64,000 nt of DNA from Proteles cristata cristata (GCA_017311185.1 JAESUZ010001287.1:1-64000), one strand, 5' to 3'; shown: positions 44,397-55,674, numbered from the stretch's first letter. Translations and numbers: made by a program. Notes: generated by a model not told the origin, from the sequence alone.

Positions 44397-44828
44397 AATA
44401 ATGACTTCTTTTCAAAGATTACAGTGTGGAAAAGGGGGGGAAGGTATAACTTTATGGTGGAGAAACCTGACAACCACAACATCAGCCAAATGATCAAGGT
44501 GAAGATCAGAATGATAAGTCATGTCAGTAGTCTGTACTATTGATATGACATGACAAAAACCCACAGCCCTGACCCACTCATGAGAAAAACATCAGCCAAG
44601 AGAAGCCTAAGGAAATGAGATGACTAAATGTCATCTGGAATCCTAGAACAGAATAAGAATATTAAGTAAAAAGTAAGGGAGTCTGAATAAATTATGAACT
44701 TTAGTTAGTAATAATGTATCAATATTGGTCCATTAATAAATATGGGCTCTATAAAATTATTATAATGTCTGGTGAGATTTAAAACACATGTGGAATTAAA
44801 ATATGTGATTATGGTTTTTATTAGTTAT

Positions 44829-44863
44829 TTAATAATAATAATGATAATGATAATGATACTGTA
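44829..44863. repeat. (AAT)n/(GATAAT)n run
   Basis: Short imperfect run aataataataatgataatga followed by more taatgat units. Confidence 0.85.
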
Positions 44864-45539
44864 TTATGGTGAAATGCTTATCATTTTCTACAAAAAGTCA
44901 CCTGTTAAGAAGTATATTATTTTACAGACAAAACTAACATGATCCCTGTGAGTAAACTAGAACGCTGGTACATAGTCCCTAAATAGGTAAGACATTTCTG
45001 AGCTTGGAAGTCCAAGCAATGCATCTTGCTTTAATATCTTTTAATGCTTATAATAGCAAGCTTATAAAACAAAACACATTTTAAAAATGTGTTCCTTTAA
45101 ACATTTTTTTTAGATTACCAGCTCTTGTTCTGAATTTACAAATTTCAACTTACCAACAACTTTTAGAGAAAGTGGATGTGATGGGGTACAGCTGTGTACT
45201 CTTCCTCCCAAGAACACAGTAAAAATCTTAAATCCTCAACTGCAACATGGTTGCTATATCGTATTATAAAAGTGTCACCAGTTAAATAAAGCAAGACAGT
45301 GAAATGAGATTCTTTCACGTTTCATAGAACACAGGGATTTGTGGGGGCTTTTTGTGGGGGGTAAATACTGAATGTAATATTTCAATCATACCCGAAAGAA
45401 CATGAGTTAATATTTCATAGCTACTTAATCCACTCATTCAGAAATGGTAATGCAAATGTTCAAATATTTATGCTTCATAGGCAAAACATGGTCCCCTGAA
45501 TTATTGTATTGTGCTTTCTTATGCCACTGACTTTTGATT
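44864..45539. other. Unique sequence, no gene seen
   Basis: AT-rich, with no recognisable repeat. Confidence 0.4.
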
Positions 45540-45900
45540 CATTTCAGATCAGGTAACCAGAAAATCACTGTATTCAACATGGGAGCCCTAGTGATAAAGT
45601 CTTTATAATCACAATCTTTTCATTTTTATTCACACACCAGCCTTAATTGCCTCCTTGAATAAAATTAAAACAGCCACCAAAGCCAGTGATTAAGGAAGGG
45701 GTTCGTGTAAAAAGTAGTGTGTCTTTAATTGATCTGATTGCAATTTCCAATCTACTTTATGTGTAAAATTCAAAGGCTCTCATGAAAAGAGTGCTTCTAC
45801 TGTAATATCCTGTTATTCCCAGACATGAGTGCCTTTAATATCATCTTTCCACCTCAGCCACAATGAAAGTTGTATGTTAGGTTTTCAACCTCATCCTTTA
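45540..45900. promoter_or_regulatory. Candidate conserved non-coding element
   Basis: Repeat-free, with no coding frame, and several homeodomain-type TAAT/ATTA sites in ordered text: ccttaattgcctccttgaat at about 45,642, agccagtgattaaggaag at about 45,681, tctttaattgatctgattgc at about 45,722 and ctttaatatcatctttcc at 45,833. It looks like an ultraconserved-style enhancer, but conservation cannot be tested from one sequence. Confidence 0.3.
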
Positions 45901-46249
45901 ATGCTCCTGAAGTGTTCTGAGAACATGAGTAAGGTCAGAGAGGCACTGCATTATTTGGAATGCTTTTTACTCATTTAGTGCCCTTCTTTCCACTATCACT
46001 ATTCCCGGGCTATCAACACGGAAAATCACATCCAGACAAAAGGTTATACCCTTCAGAGCGAATTTCAGAGTTAAGAGGACCTCAGGCACCATGTGTGACA
46101 GAAGGATTTGTCCGCTTGGGCCTTGTATTAACTTCAAAGTGTGGAGGGTAAGTTACAGGAGCAGAGCTCATCACTCCCCACTTCCAACGCCAGTACCCCA
46201 CCCAATTCTGATCTTTTCAGAGGCAGGTTTCCTCTTCTATGTCCTCACT
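45901..46249. other. Unique sequence, no gene proven
   Basis: A 63-codon plus frame at 45,960-46,151 runs into a donor-like ggagggtaagtt at about 46,144-46,155. The protein text matches nothing I recognise, so no exon is called. Confidence 0.35.
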
Positions 46250-46790
46250 AGCTGAAACAATTTAGCAGCATCGAGGGACATTTTCAAACCATATATTGTC
46301 ATCAAACACCCCTTGACATGAGGCACTGAGAAGGACCCATCACCTCTCTCGTATCCTTTCCAGTAACGCATAACCTCAATCTACTCAGAAGAAAACATCA
46401 GATAAACACAAACTGAGGCACACTAGACAAAATAACTGGCCTGTATGCTTCAAAAGTGTCAAGGTTCTGAAAGACAAGGACAGAGGGAGGTGCTATCACA
46501 GACTGGAGGAGACTACTGAGATGCAGCCAAGTTCAGTGTCGCAACCTGGACTGGATCTTCGAACTAAAGGGGAAAAAAAAGGACATTAGAGGAAACTGGT
46601 GAAGTCCTAATAAGCCCTGTACCACAGCTAATTGTGCTGTGCTAATGTTAATGTCTTAGCTTTGGCCCATGTTCTGTGATTATGTAAAATGTGGACATAA
46701 AGAAAGGCAAGTGAAGGGTACTGAGACATTGTATTTTTTAAAACTGTTTTATTAGATTTAAATCATCTCAGAGTTTGAAAATTAATTGTT
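46250..46790 (+). mobile_element. L1M-type 3' UTR relic
   Basis: Good match to an old L1 3' UTR in order: agaaaacatcagataaacac, caaaataactggcctgtatg, caaaagtgtcaaggttctga, cagactggaggagactactg, aaaggacattagaggaaact, gtgattatgtaaaatgtgga. Same family as 44,460-44,720. Confidence 0.78.
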
Positions 46791-46816
46791 AAAAAGAAAA
46801 AAAGCCACCATACATT

Positions 46817-46922
46817 ATGAGAAGAAAAGAAGGAAGGAAGAGAAGGAGGGAAGAAGTGAAGGAGGGAGAAAAATGGAAGCAGGAAGGAAGGAAAGGAGGG
46901 AGGACAGGAGGGAAGGAGGAAG
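46817..46922. repeat. Purine tract, (GGAA)n-related
   Basis: About 105 bp of nearly pure A/G on the plus strand, such as gaaggaaggaagagaaggag and ggaaggaaaggagggaggac, with two pyrimidine interruptions. A degenerate GGAA/GGGA microsatellite and potential ETS-binding or triplex-forming DNA. Confidence 0.9.
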
Positions 46923-47034
46923 ATTCTAATTTAAAGAGAAATTCAGGAAATTTGAAAAATGCTGACTAATTCCTCAGTGGATGTGAGTCATTCATTTGAC
47001 ACCTTTCCAATGCACACAAAGTCAGAAAGTGGCA

Positions 47035-47525
47035 TAACACAGTGGCAAATAACATGGACTTTAAGATAAGATATAACTTAGTTTAAGACCTGACTTTGGG
47101 GTGCCTGGGTGGCTCAGTGGGTTAAGTGTCCGTCTTCGGCTCAGGTCATGATCTCACAGTTTGTGGGTTCAAGCCCCGCGTCAGGCTCTGTGCTGACAGC
47201 TCAGAGCCTGGAGGCTGCTTCCAATTCTGTGTGTGTGTGTCTCTCTCTCACCCTCCCCTGCTCGCACTGCCCCCCTCCTTAGAAATAAATAAAACATTCA
47301 AAAAATTTTAAAAAAGACCCGACTTTACCACTTATTAGTTCTTTCTCTAACAACACATTATTACTTAATCCTCTGAAACTAAATTTTCTCATACATAAAA
47401 CAGGGATGTGAATAGTATCAACCTCATAGGTCTGTTATGAGGATAAAATGGAGTCATATACATAAAGCTCTTAGCACATGTCTGGCATCTGAAAAGCATT
47501 TAATAAATGGAAGCCATTAATATTA
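47035..47525 (+). mobile_element. MIR SINE, full length, split by a feline SINE
   Basis: The left part is 47,035-47,097 (agtggcaaataacatggact) and the right part 47,327-47,525: ctaaattttctcatacataa, cctcataggtctgttatgag, gataaaatggagtcatatac, tcttagcacatgtctggcat. The inserted SINE proves order of arrival. Confidence 0.82.
47098..47313 (+). mobile_element. Feline CAN SINE nested in MIR
   Basis: Duplication aagacctgacttt at 47,085-47,097 and aagacccgacttt at 47,314-47,326, one mismatch. Has a (GT)n run at 47,229-47,240 next to its CT tract. Confidence 0.95.
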
Positions 47526-47574
47526 GAACAGAAACTGACACTAAAGATTAATAATCTACCCATTCCATTCAGCC

Positions 47575-47825
47575 TTATCCAAATCTTGTTCATTCTCCAG
47601 ATGCCAGTGGAACCTCAATGCCTTCATAAACCTATAGTAAGTTCTCTAGCCCATTCTGTATGATGTACGTTTATGTAGTTTTCCTTCAGTATCATTGTGT
47701 GTGGTGGTCATGGTTCATCAGTCAGACTACATGATCCTTGATGGTAAGGACTGCCTTATTTCTTCTTAGATTTTCCTTGGCATCAATGTTGAGCACATAG
47801 TAGGCTCTCAAAAAGACAAGGTAGT
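47575..47825 (+). mobile_element. LINE-2 3' UTR
   Basis: Blocks ccattctgtatgatgtacgt, gatccttgatggtaaggact, tggcatcaatgttgagcaca and tagtaggctctcaaaa in L2 order. Confidence 0.65.
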
Positions 47826-48239
47826 TTATGAATATGCTATTTTTAAATGTTTCTAGGGGAATCTGGTACCACCATGTTTTTAATCACTGGGAATTTAGAG
47901 GCCTGTCAAAACAGGGGTTGAAGAGGTAAACATATTCTTATAAGTCTTTTAAAGAAGAAATAAAAGGCTTTCAGAATCTTCTTCACTCCAAATGCAAACT
48001 AAATTATATTCTTCACTACTGTCTCTAGGGTTTATGTCATGTGTTTTTGTCTTGTAAAGAAGGCACTTTCAAATAGAGTCTCTCAGGGACTTCCACAGAC
48101 ACATTTCTTTGGCTGAAATCCATTCTCCCAGGAAATTTACCCAAAAATTCTGAATAACTTCCACACTGAGATACAATGACCACAGACAACACCAGGCAGA
48201 GAAACATAATTTCTTTTAACAATTCCCTTATATAGCATT
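47826..48239. other. Unique sequence, no gene seen
   Basis: No repeat or exon recognised. Confidence 0.4.
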
Positions 48240-48404
48240 ATGGTTTCTTAAGTGCTTTTAAGTGTATTGTTTTAATTGATTCTCATAAAAACTCTTTGAG
48301 GCTTTCTAGAAGCTATTATTAACCCCAGTTTGCAGATAAGGCAACTGAGGCACAGGCTTGCCAAAAATCATACAATTAGTAAGTTGCAATTTTAGATCTC
48401 TCGT
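48240..48404 (-). mobile_element. MIR SINE fragment, antisense
   Basis: Reverse MIR blocks taattgattctcataaaaac, taaccccagtttgcagataa, ggcaactgaggcacaggctt and gccaaaaatcatacaattag. Confidence 0.72.
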
Positions 48405-48637
48405 CTCATTCAATAAGCATTTAGTGAGCATCTCCCATGGGCTTCCCTGCGCTGTGTGTTTTCCCCACCTCTCACATGCCTACTTCTGTCACAGTGTTGT
48501 GTTCATCATGGATTACAGTCATCAACTTAATTGTCTGAATCCTCCCCTGGACTACAAGCTCCTTGCAGGCAAGCATCTGTCTTGTCCTAGCTGTAATCCT
48601 AGTACCCAGCACCAAGACACTGAGTAAAACACTTGTA
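48405..48637 (+). mobile_element. LINE-2 3' UTR
   Basis: Blocks gactacaagctccttgcagg, caagcatctgtcttgtccta and cctagtacccagcaccaaga are the L2 tail. A feline SINE follows immediately. Confidence 0.6.
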
Positions 48638-48843
48638 GGGGCGCCTGAGTGGCTCAGTCAGTTGAGCGTCCGGCTTTGGCTCAGGTCATGATCTCACAGT
48701 TCGTGGTGGGCTTGAGCCCCACGTCGGGCTCTGTGCTGACAGCCAGCTTAGAGCCTGGAGCCTGCTTCAGATTCTGTATCTCCCTCTCTCTCTGGCCCTC
48801 CCCTGCTCATGCTGTTTCTCTCTCTCTCAGGAAAAACAAAAAC
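48638..48843 (+). mobile_element. Feline CAN SINE
   Basis: Head ggggcgcctgagtggctcag at 48,638. Imperfect duplication around aaaacacttgtag (48,626-48,638) and caaaaacttgtag (48,842-48,854). Tail is CAAAAA-rich instead of AAAT-rich. Confidence 0.92.
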
Positions 48844-49689
48844 AAAAACTTGTAGAATAGATGAATGGGGACAACTCAAAAAATGGTCCGAAGAGGTGTG
48901 CCAGAAGAGCTCAAATTACTTGTTTGGGATGAATGCAAATTATATCCTTACTCTTCCACATCTTAGTGTTTTATAATTCCATTCTTCCCAACAGAGAGGA
49001 TGGCTGTTTGGAGACTAACACACTGCACTCTCAGGGAAGGAAAAAAGCCTATCCCTGAGAAGAGTCAATAAGACTAAGTGACCATTAGAGAGGCATGAAA
49101 TGAAGTCTGGTTATTATCACCGTCTCCATTAAAAGCCGTTTATCTAAACAAGTTTCAATCCTGACTTTGTCACAGTTCTCAGTCAAGTCCTACTTCTTCC
49201 GAAGAAAATGAGAGAAGCAACAGTTTTTACTTGAAGTTACCAAACTAAAGGGAATTACAGCTCCCAAATGAAAGTCATGGAAGCTCATTGACTCTCAGGG
49301 TGGCAAAATACTGAAATAAATTCCTAAGGACTTGAAAAGTCAGCCCCTGAAAATCATCAAGAAGGCAACAGAAATCTGTGACATATTTGGCTCTCCCTGA
49401 GGCTTTTCCAGCCAGAGGATCTAAGTCCTAGCTCTTGTTTCCTACGTTCTGCATCAACATTATTGCTCCCACCTCCTGCACTGCAACATCTCCTTCTTTC
49501 AGTCCATAGCCATTTGGTTGCACAAGTCCCACCTTCCAAATCAAAACCATGAAACATTTGCAGAACTTGCAGTTTTTCAGAAAGTTGGCAGAGAGTTTGT
49601 CCTCCATAGTGATGGCATCAATTTCCCCATGTGGGAAATATGCCAGTCGCTAGTAACAGTATCTGATGCTAAGCAACCAGACTGGTTCC
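48844..49689. other. Unique sequence, no gene seen
   Basis: No repeat or exon recognised; frames of 66-78 codons at 49,357-49,754 have no domain. Confidence 0.4.
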
Positions 49690-49850
49690 AGGAGGCTGTG
49701 TGGTGTCTGAAAAGAGCACCAAACAGGAATTTGAAGACACAGTTCTGGCCTTGACTCTTAAAATCACTTCAATGTGACCTTGGATAAATCACTCGGTTCC
49801 TCTGATGCTCTACCTTACTTTGTCATCTTTAAAACGAGCACGGGCCCTTC
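49690..49850 (+). mobile_element. MIR SINE fragment
   Basis: Blocks tggtgtctgaaaagagcacc, ttctggccttgactcttaaa, aatgtgaccttggataaatc and actttgtcatctttaaaacg. Confidence 0.65.
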
Positions 49851-50794
49851 TAGATCCTGGGTACTCAGTTCTGTTGTGCTGTGCTGCTGACAACATTTAT
49901 TGGGGGTGGAGCAGAGTGGGGGTGTATGATTAGGAACTCTTGATAACCATAAAGCATATTCTTCCAGACTAATTAACGGTGTGCACTGGGTTTTTGGTTT
50001 TTTTTTCTTCCCCTTGTTCCAGAGAAACTGGAAAACAAATAGAACAGGTTTAGGGGAGATAATCTGGATCAACATGGAAGGAAATATGTATTCATTAAAA
50101 TCAAAGACCTTGCTCACAAAAGGATAAAGAGTAAGAGAAGTCATTTGTAATTACTAGAAAAACAAAAGTCACAAAAGAAAAAAAGATGCAAAGTAATTTA
50201 TATTTAACCTACTCCAAATAAAAATAACCAACAGATAAGTTCACTGTTTGGACCATCTGTATCTGATAAGCATAAGTTTAAATCCTGGCACCATCTGCTC
50301 AACTGGAATTTAATACTGTATCAATCTGCCAAATCACAATTATGATAGCAAGGACAGCAGCCTCATGGCGTGTGATCTAAATAGTGACCATTCTTTAATA
50401 GGATGAGAAATGAGAGCCAAACCAACTTGGATGGAAATATTTTAGTGCTTTCTGTTCACCCTGATGAAAACCAAATAGAGGCATGTAATTGGCAGAGCCA
50501 CAAGCAGCCAGACTTTCAGAGTAGGAGAAACTTTCTGGGAAGGGGCTCAGAATACCCAAGAACCTAGTACTGAAGAGAAGGAACAATGAAGCTAGAGAAT
50601 CAAAGTAGAGGTTTAATAGTATTTCTGTCCATCCAGGGCTAGTCACTTGCACCTAAACACCTGACCTACTGTCATCCATTAGTCATGGGTCCTTCTTCAG
50701 TGGGAGCAGGCAAGGCATTAAAACATACTCCAGTCCTGAGATAGTCATGGCCAATATGATAAATCCTTAAATTTTAAGTCTTTTAAAACCATCC
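49851..50794. other. Unique sequence, no gene seen
   Basis: A T run lies at 49,998-50,008. The part at 50,230-50,400 has paired E-box and GATA-like sites (accatctgtatctgataagc) and no repeat, so it may hold regulatory DNA, but nothing firm can be said. Confidence 0.4.
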
Positions 50795-50905
50795 TGTCTA
50801 AAGCCTTTACTTTAGAAAGGAGGAAAATGAGGCTTGCAGGGTTAAACAACTTTCCCAGGTCACCACCCAGCTGGTAGCAAAACTCATCTTTCTTCTGGAC
50901 CAATA
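50795..50905 (-). mobile_element. MIR SINE fragment, antisense
   Basis: Reverse MIR core: ttagaaaggaggaaaatgag, gcttgcagggttaaacaact and ttcccaggtcaccacccagc. Confidence 0.6.
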
Positions 50906-51254
50906 CTTATCCCATGATCCCTCCTCCAGAGTCCTAGCAGCTAATGGCATTTACATAGATCTTCCCGATCTTCCTTTTCTTACCAGATAAAGCATTTAGG
51001 GAAGGCTCACACTGATGCCTTTCCTAAATTTCTCCAACTATCTTACTATGCTCAAAGCATGTTTCTCTAAGGTAGTATCTTTCATAATTTTTAGCTCTAT
51101 TTCACAAAATATGAGTTACTCATATTTTATATTATCTCTACATCACTATGGTAGAGTTATGTCCATAATTTTTAAGTATAATTAACAGCACAATCTCTAT
51201 TGTACTTTAGTCTTTACATAGCAGACCAAGCACTAGTTTCATAAAACTCCCAGG
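50906..51254. other. Unassigned, possibly L2-flanking
   Basis: AT-rich. The text at 51,000-51,060 (cactgatgcctttcctaaat) resembles an L2 ORF2 ending but is too worn to call. Confidence 0.35.
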
Positions 51255-51590
51255 AACCATCCTTTCAAAGACCTGTGCCTTTGCACTATTCCTTCTGCCT
51301 GAATGGCTGTCTCCCATTCCAGACCTCCACCAGCCCATCTCCTGCTCATCCTCAAAGACCTGTCTCGAATGTTGCCTCTTCTTCAGTTTTCCCTGACTTC
51401 ATCTGAAAGGCAGAATTGCTTTCTTCCTCTGCATTTTATTTGTTCCTCAGACACAACACTTACTAATTATCTGATAATTCTATTTGTGTTTGTTCTTAGC
51501 ACCTGATGGGCAGAGACAGGGGTTATGTATCTTCAGCATCGAATAGTGCCTGGCATGCAGGAGGACCTAGGTAAATGATTTGCTATCTAA
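51255..51590 (+). mobile_element. LINE-2 ORF2 end and 3' UTR
   Basis: Blocks tgtgcctttgcactattcct, tctgcctgaatggctgtctc, ctgctcatcctcaaagacct, ttttccctgacttcatctga and gaatagtgcctggcatgcag in L2 order. Confidence 0.72.
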
Positions 51591-51974
51591 TGATGTCGAT
51601 GCTATAACAGAGCCATTGCCAAGATCTGCACTGTTTTTCTTGTTCTACATTCCAGACATTGATGACAACCTTTTGGTATAAAAATTATCACAGTCAGTAA
51701 CACAACACTACGATAAGAGTTGGGAGTACAGAGAAAGAATGAGGATGTTCACCCTCTGAACTTATTTCAACTCCTCTGGTGTGTTTTGTGCCTTTTAAAA
51801 TAAGAATCAGACATTAAAATGTTTCCAAAGGACATGAGGCTCATTTCCACATATAGGAATTTTCAACAGTGAATCTAAAAATACCTGCTTGAAGTTTAAT
51901 AAGGAATAGGGAGCATTACAGTATAATTTTCATCTAAAATGCTAAAAAAATAATAAAACATTTCAATAACAATA
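51591..51974. other. Unique sequence, no gene seen
   Basis: No repeat or exon recognised. Confidence 0.4.
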
Positions 51975-52225
51975 ATAATGAACTAATATTTATTGAGGTT
52001 TTACCATGATCCAGAAACTTCATTGAGTATTTTATATTCATAATTTCATTTAACCTTCTCAGCAACTCCATAAAGTAGGTACTGTCATCATTCTCATTTT
52101 ATAGATGAGGACACTGAATCACCAAGCATTTAGGCAACTTGTGTGCATAATATCAAACAAGAAATAAGATGTAGAGTGAAGGTTTGACCCAGTCAGACTG
52201 ATTGTACAGCTCTTGGTCTAGTTAA
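51975..52225 (-). mobile_element. MIR SINE, antisense, nearly complete
   Basis: Reverse MIR blocks gaactaatatttattgaggt, tttcatttaaccttctcagc, ctcattttatagatgaggac, actgaatcaccaagcattta and gtttgacccagtcagactga. Confidence 0.78.
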
Positions 52226-52804
52226 ATACAGACTATGGAAATCTAGAGCTCAGTAAATTCATGGAAGCTCCTTGTGCTAGTCAGGAGATAGAAGACTTTA
52301 GCTTAGCCTCACTTCACTATGGACAGGGGAGCTACATTCTGAGAAAGGCACTAGAACCTCCAAAGAACAGGAAAACATGTGACTTATACCAGCTCAAAGG
52401 AACAGGTTGTTAATAGGTTGAAATCACTTAATCAGTAGACTAAGCTTTGTTAATAAAACCAAGATTATTGCCCATGCAAAATTATTCCCCCTAAAAGCAT
52501 AGACTGAGAACATTTTATTCCATCAGCTGGGTGTGCTTTCCTGGGTTACAAATTGAGCTCAGCTTTAGGGAGGCGAGTGTATATATTTCCTGGCAATCAG
52601 TTATTTATTTCCCATTGGACAGCTTTTAGCTTTCATCCAAAGAGACAGTGCTGTATTCCTGTTTTCATTAGGAGAGGAAAAGGCTGATGTCCCCTGAGGG
52701 AGAGGTTGGTTTCTAGTCCTTCCTTGTAACTTATTTTTGATCATAATAATTGTTGTGTGTGGAAAAGGGAGGGACTGTGATGAGTATGGTTTAATGTATT
52801 TATT
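52226..52804. other. Unique sequence, no gene seen
   Basis: No repeat or exon recognised. Confidence 0.4.
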
Positions 52805-53045
52805 ACCATTCTTAGTACAGTACATTACAGTTTGCCAAGTCTTCTCTTATGGACATCACCTTATTTGAGCCATACAGCAACATGATGAGGGTGGGTTTTT
52901 CCCATTGTTTACAGGGAGCCTATCTCAGTTTGCCCAGTGTTTTGTCTTGGCTCACAAAGCTTTTAAGTAGCACAACTGGGGTATGCAACTCTAGTCTGAC
53001 TCCAAATCTAGGATCTTCTACTAAACCAACCACTAAGGTCATTGG
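52805..53045 (-). mobile_element. MIR SINE, antisense
   Basis: Reverse MIR blocks cttatttgagccatacagca, acatgatgagggtgggtttt, cacaaagcttttaagtagca and agtctgactccaaatctagg. Confidence 0.65.
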
Positions 53046-53087
53046 TGTTTCTGGTTTCATTGGAGTTGCTTAAAAACTGTCTCTGCA

Positions 53088-53399
53088 TGGGGCACCCAGG
53101 TAGTTCAGTCAGTTAAGCATCTGACTCTATTCAATAAATAAAAGTTTATTGTCAAGTTGGTTTGCATATAACACCCAGCGCTCATCCCAACAAGTGCCCT
53201 CAAGCATCTGACTCTTAATATTGGCCCAGGTCATGATCTCCCAGTCAGCAGCAGTGAGATCAGGCCCTGTGTGGGGATTTATGCTAAGTGTTGAGCCTCT
53301 TTGGGATTCTTTCTCTTTCTCTCTCTGTTCTTCCTCTGCACACACCCACACCAGCTCTTTCTTCCTCGCTTTCTCTCAAAATAAATAAACTTGAAGAAA
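53088..53399 (+). mobile_element. CAN SINE split by a tiny L1 insertion
   Basis: Head ggggcacccaggtagttcag at 53,089, continuing to gcatctgactct at 53,128. The body resumes after the insertion at 53,202-53,215 with the same bases, then runs to an aaataaataaacttgaag tail. Outer flanks taaaaactgt and aaaaaactgt suggest the target duplication. Confidence 0.92.
53129..53201 (-). mobile_element. 73-bp L1 3' end inserted in a SINE
   Basis: The insert holds caataaataaaagtttattg and acacccagcgctcatcccaa, the reversed carnivore L1 3' end also seen at 36,942. The perfect 14-bp duplication aagcatctgactct (53,115-53,128 and 53,202-53,215) is made of SINE sequence, proving an L1 retrotransposition into the SINE. 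Confidence 0.93.
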
Positions 53400-54937
53400 A
53401 AAAAAACTGTTCAGCATGTCTTACCTCACCCAATTAACTTGTGATCCCCGGGATGGAGAAAAAATACAAAGCAAATATGAGTGATTCAACCAAGGCAGAC
53501 TGAATAAAAAACAATAATAAATTGAGTGAAGCTTTTATATGTTACATTTTTCACAAGAGAGTTAAAACCTGAGCTTTCTTTTGTGGAATGAGGCTGGTGA
53601 GTACCAGTTTTAGAGATAAATGGCCAGAGTCCCTATCAAATAGGGAGGTTTGAAGAATTCTTCTTGACTTGAATTTGGAACATCCCAAGGCAACATCAAA
53701 AGCAAAAATAACTCATTTCCTTCCCATGGCTGAGACTTGACTGCTGAGAAGGCACCTGTTTGGCATGAGATGACTACAGAATATAAATGCTTCTGTACAA
53801 AAGCAAAATATAATAATTGAAGATTAGGTTCTTTACAATAGATCATCTCCCACTGTTGATTTTAATTTTATTTATTATTTTTACCTAAGCAGAAAATACT
53901 AGAATTGTGTTTCAAACCTTGGAGACTTTTGTCTTATAAATACTATGTGGTCCTAGGTATAAAATAGGCACTATAGAGATTAAATGGGGAATACTCTTTA
54001 GTATGTTTTAATTCTTCCTATTCTCCTCCCCAGCACTGACTGCCAGAACTGGAAAAAATGTAGCACTACCAGATAAAACTGGCCAGCACAATTCAAACAC
54101 CTGGGCAATTTTGCCTTATCTTCCTAGGTAAGCTGGATTCTTTTATGTTCATTATCTGTCCTGTTTATGGAAGATCTAAAGTGTGAAACAAGAAAAACCT
54201 GGCTGTGACAATGGATTCCATTTAATGCACAAATAATGTAATAGCACAGTCCTTTGGCGATGGGACTGTGATGGACAGCAGGGAAGCCATTATCACTAAA
54301 CTCTCTGGTTTTTTTGCAATAAAATGAAAAAAAAGTGGGGGGTGGGATGGGAAAAGAAAAATACCTCTGAGTAGGGCTGACATGTAAACTTCATATATCT
54401 TTTCTTTCTTCCTTGTCTCTTTCCCAAGCTTAGGAAGAAAGCTCTGATAGATTAGACTCCCTGCAGGTTGTAAAACTCAGAGAAACAGAGTCGACCTTGA
54501 TGGTATCAAGCTCTTACAATGTAGATTTCAACATAATAAAGTAATGAATTTAAAATGATAGAATCAGAATTTCTTCTGGGATGGAAGGAAAATGACAAAG
54601 ATCACACCCTTCACCTCTGTCTATGCCTAGAAGAACAAAAAAATTTTTTTTTTAATTTTAACTTTCATAATTGACATCACTTTCTTTCATTTAACAGTTG
54701 ATATGGTTTCCTTTATGAGACTGGAGGTTCACTCAAACTAGAAATATGGCAGATAGCTAGAGAGCACTTATCAAAATCTAGAAGACACAGTCCTACAATA
54801 AATGAAAAACAATTTGCTCTGCCTGAAATAACTTCCATGTTTCTAATCATGCATTAAAAAGTAACTACAAAATCTCAGGGTCTACTGATGAATCCGTACA
54901 CAATGTCAGTAAACAACTGAGGTTTAATTCGAGGTTA
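53400..54937. other. Unique sequence, about 1.5 kb, no gene seen
   Basis: No recognisable repeat. The part at 54,020-54,310 is repeat-free and could be regulatory, without specific evidence. A T run is at 54,645-54,653. Confidence 0.4.
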
Positions 54938-55170
54938 TTTTTTTATATAAATGTTTTTAATGTTTATTTAATTTTGAGAGAGAGAGAGACAAAATGTGAG
55001 CAGGGGAAGGGCAAAGAGAGAGGGAGACTAAGAATCCAAAGCAAGCTCCAGGCTCCCAGCTGTTGGCACAGAGCCACACAGCCCGATGTGGGGCTCAAAC
55101 TCCCAAGCCTTGGGATCATGACCTGAGCTGAAGTTGGACCATTATGCTGCTGAGGTACCCAGGTGCCCCT
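54938..55170 (-). mobile_element. CAN SINE
   Basis: Duplication aattcgaggtta (ending at 54,937) and aacttgaggtta at 55,171-55,182. An extra gccacaca repeat (agagccacacagcccgatgt) lies in the body at 55,070-55,088. Confidence 0.92.
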
Positions 55171-55189
55171 AACTTGAGGTTAAAATGGG

Positions 55190-55495
55190 ATCCTCTAAAG
55201 CTTCACTTTGCAAGACAGTAGCCATTAGCCACTGGTGGCTACTGAGCATTTAAATGATGACAAGTGTGAATGAAGAGCTAAAGTTTTCAATTTTGTTTGG
55301 ATTTAATTATTTTAAATTTAGAAACCGAGGCAATGAAAAATATGTGGAAATATAGTGAAATGATAATATTTTTATATATTGGGCTAGATAAAATATTTTA
55401 TTCAAATTAGTTTTACTTTTTCTTTTTACTTTATTTCCATGCAGCTAGAAAATTTTAAATTATATGTATGGCTTGCTTTATGTGTCTATTGCCTT
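55190..55495 (+). mobile_element. hAT-type DNA transposon relic (tentative)
   Basis: Order of blocks agtagccattagccactggt, ggctactgagcatttaaatg, gtgaaatgataatattttta, tatattgggctagataaaat, tttttctttttactttattt and ctagaaaattttaaattata matches a mammal-wide non-autonomous hAT-like element. Subfamily not named from memory. Confidence 0.6.
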
Positions 55496-55674
55496 AAAGA
55501 TGGTAGAATCTCCCATAGAGATAAAATCTACCATAGATCTAAGGGAGGAATCTATTTTAGATTCCATCAAAAGGAATCTAAAATAAACAAACATCATCAA
55601 AAGATGTTTCTTTTTCAGAAGGAAAAAGACTACCTGGTGGCTTGGACTTGTGGCAGCATGGTCACATAACACAG

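Larger units (their letters stand above)
42690..44830 (+). mobile_element. Old L1 relic (ORF1-proximal part and 3' UTR)
   Basis: A-rich sequence at 42,720-43,130 follows an old L1/HAL1 ORF1 (catagttcaataaacctagc, gagaaaaatatccagaataa). The later part at 44,460-44,720 has a typical L1M 3' UTR order: acccactcatgagaaaaaca, tggaatcctagaacagaata, gtctgaataaattatgaact, tagtaataatgtatcaatat. The middle is hard to place, so this may be two neighbouring L1 relics. Interrupted by (CA)n at 43,815 and a SINE at 44,158. Non-coding. Confidence 0.55.

Noticed and set aside
45960..46155. Candidate coding exon with a donor-like ggagggtaagtt
   Set aside because: The frame is short, starts in a chance ATG, shows no domain, and no acceptor of matching phase was seen upstream.
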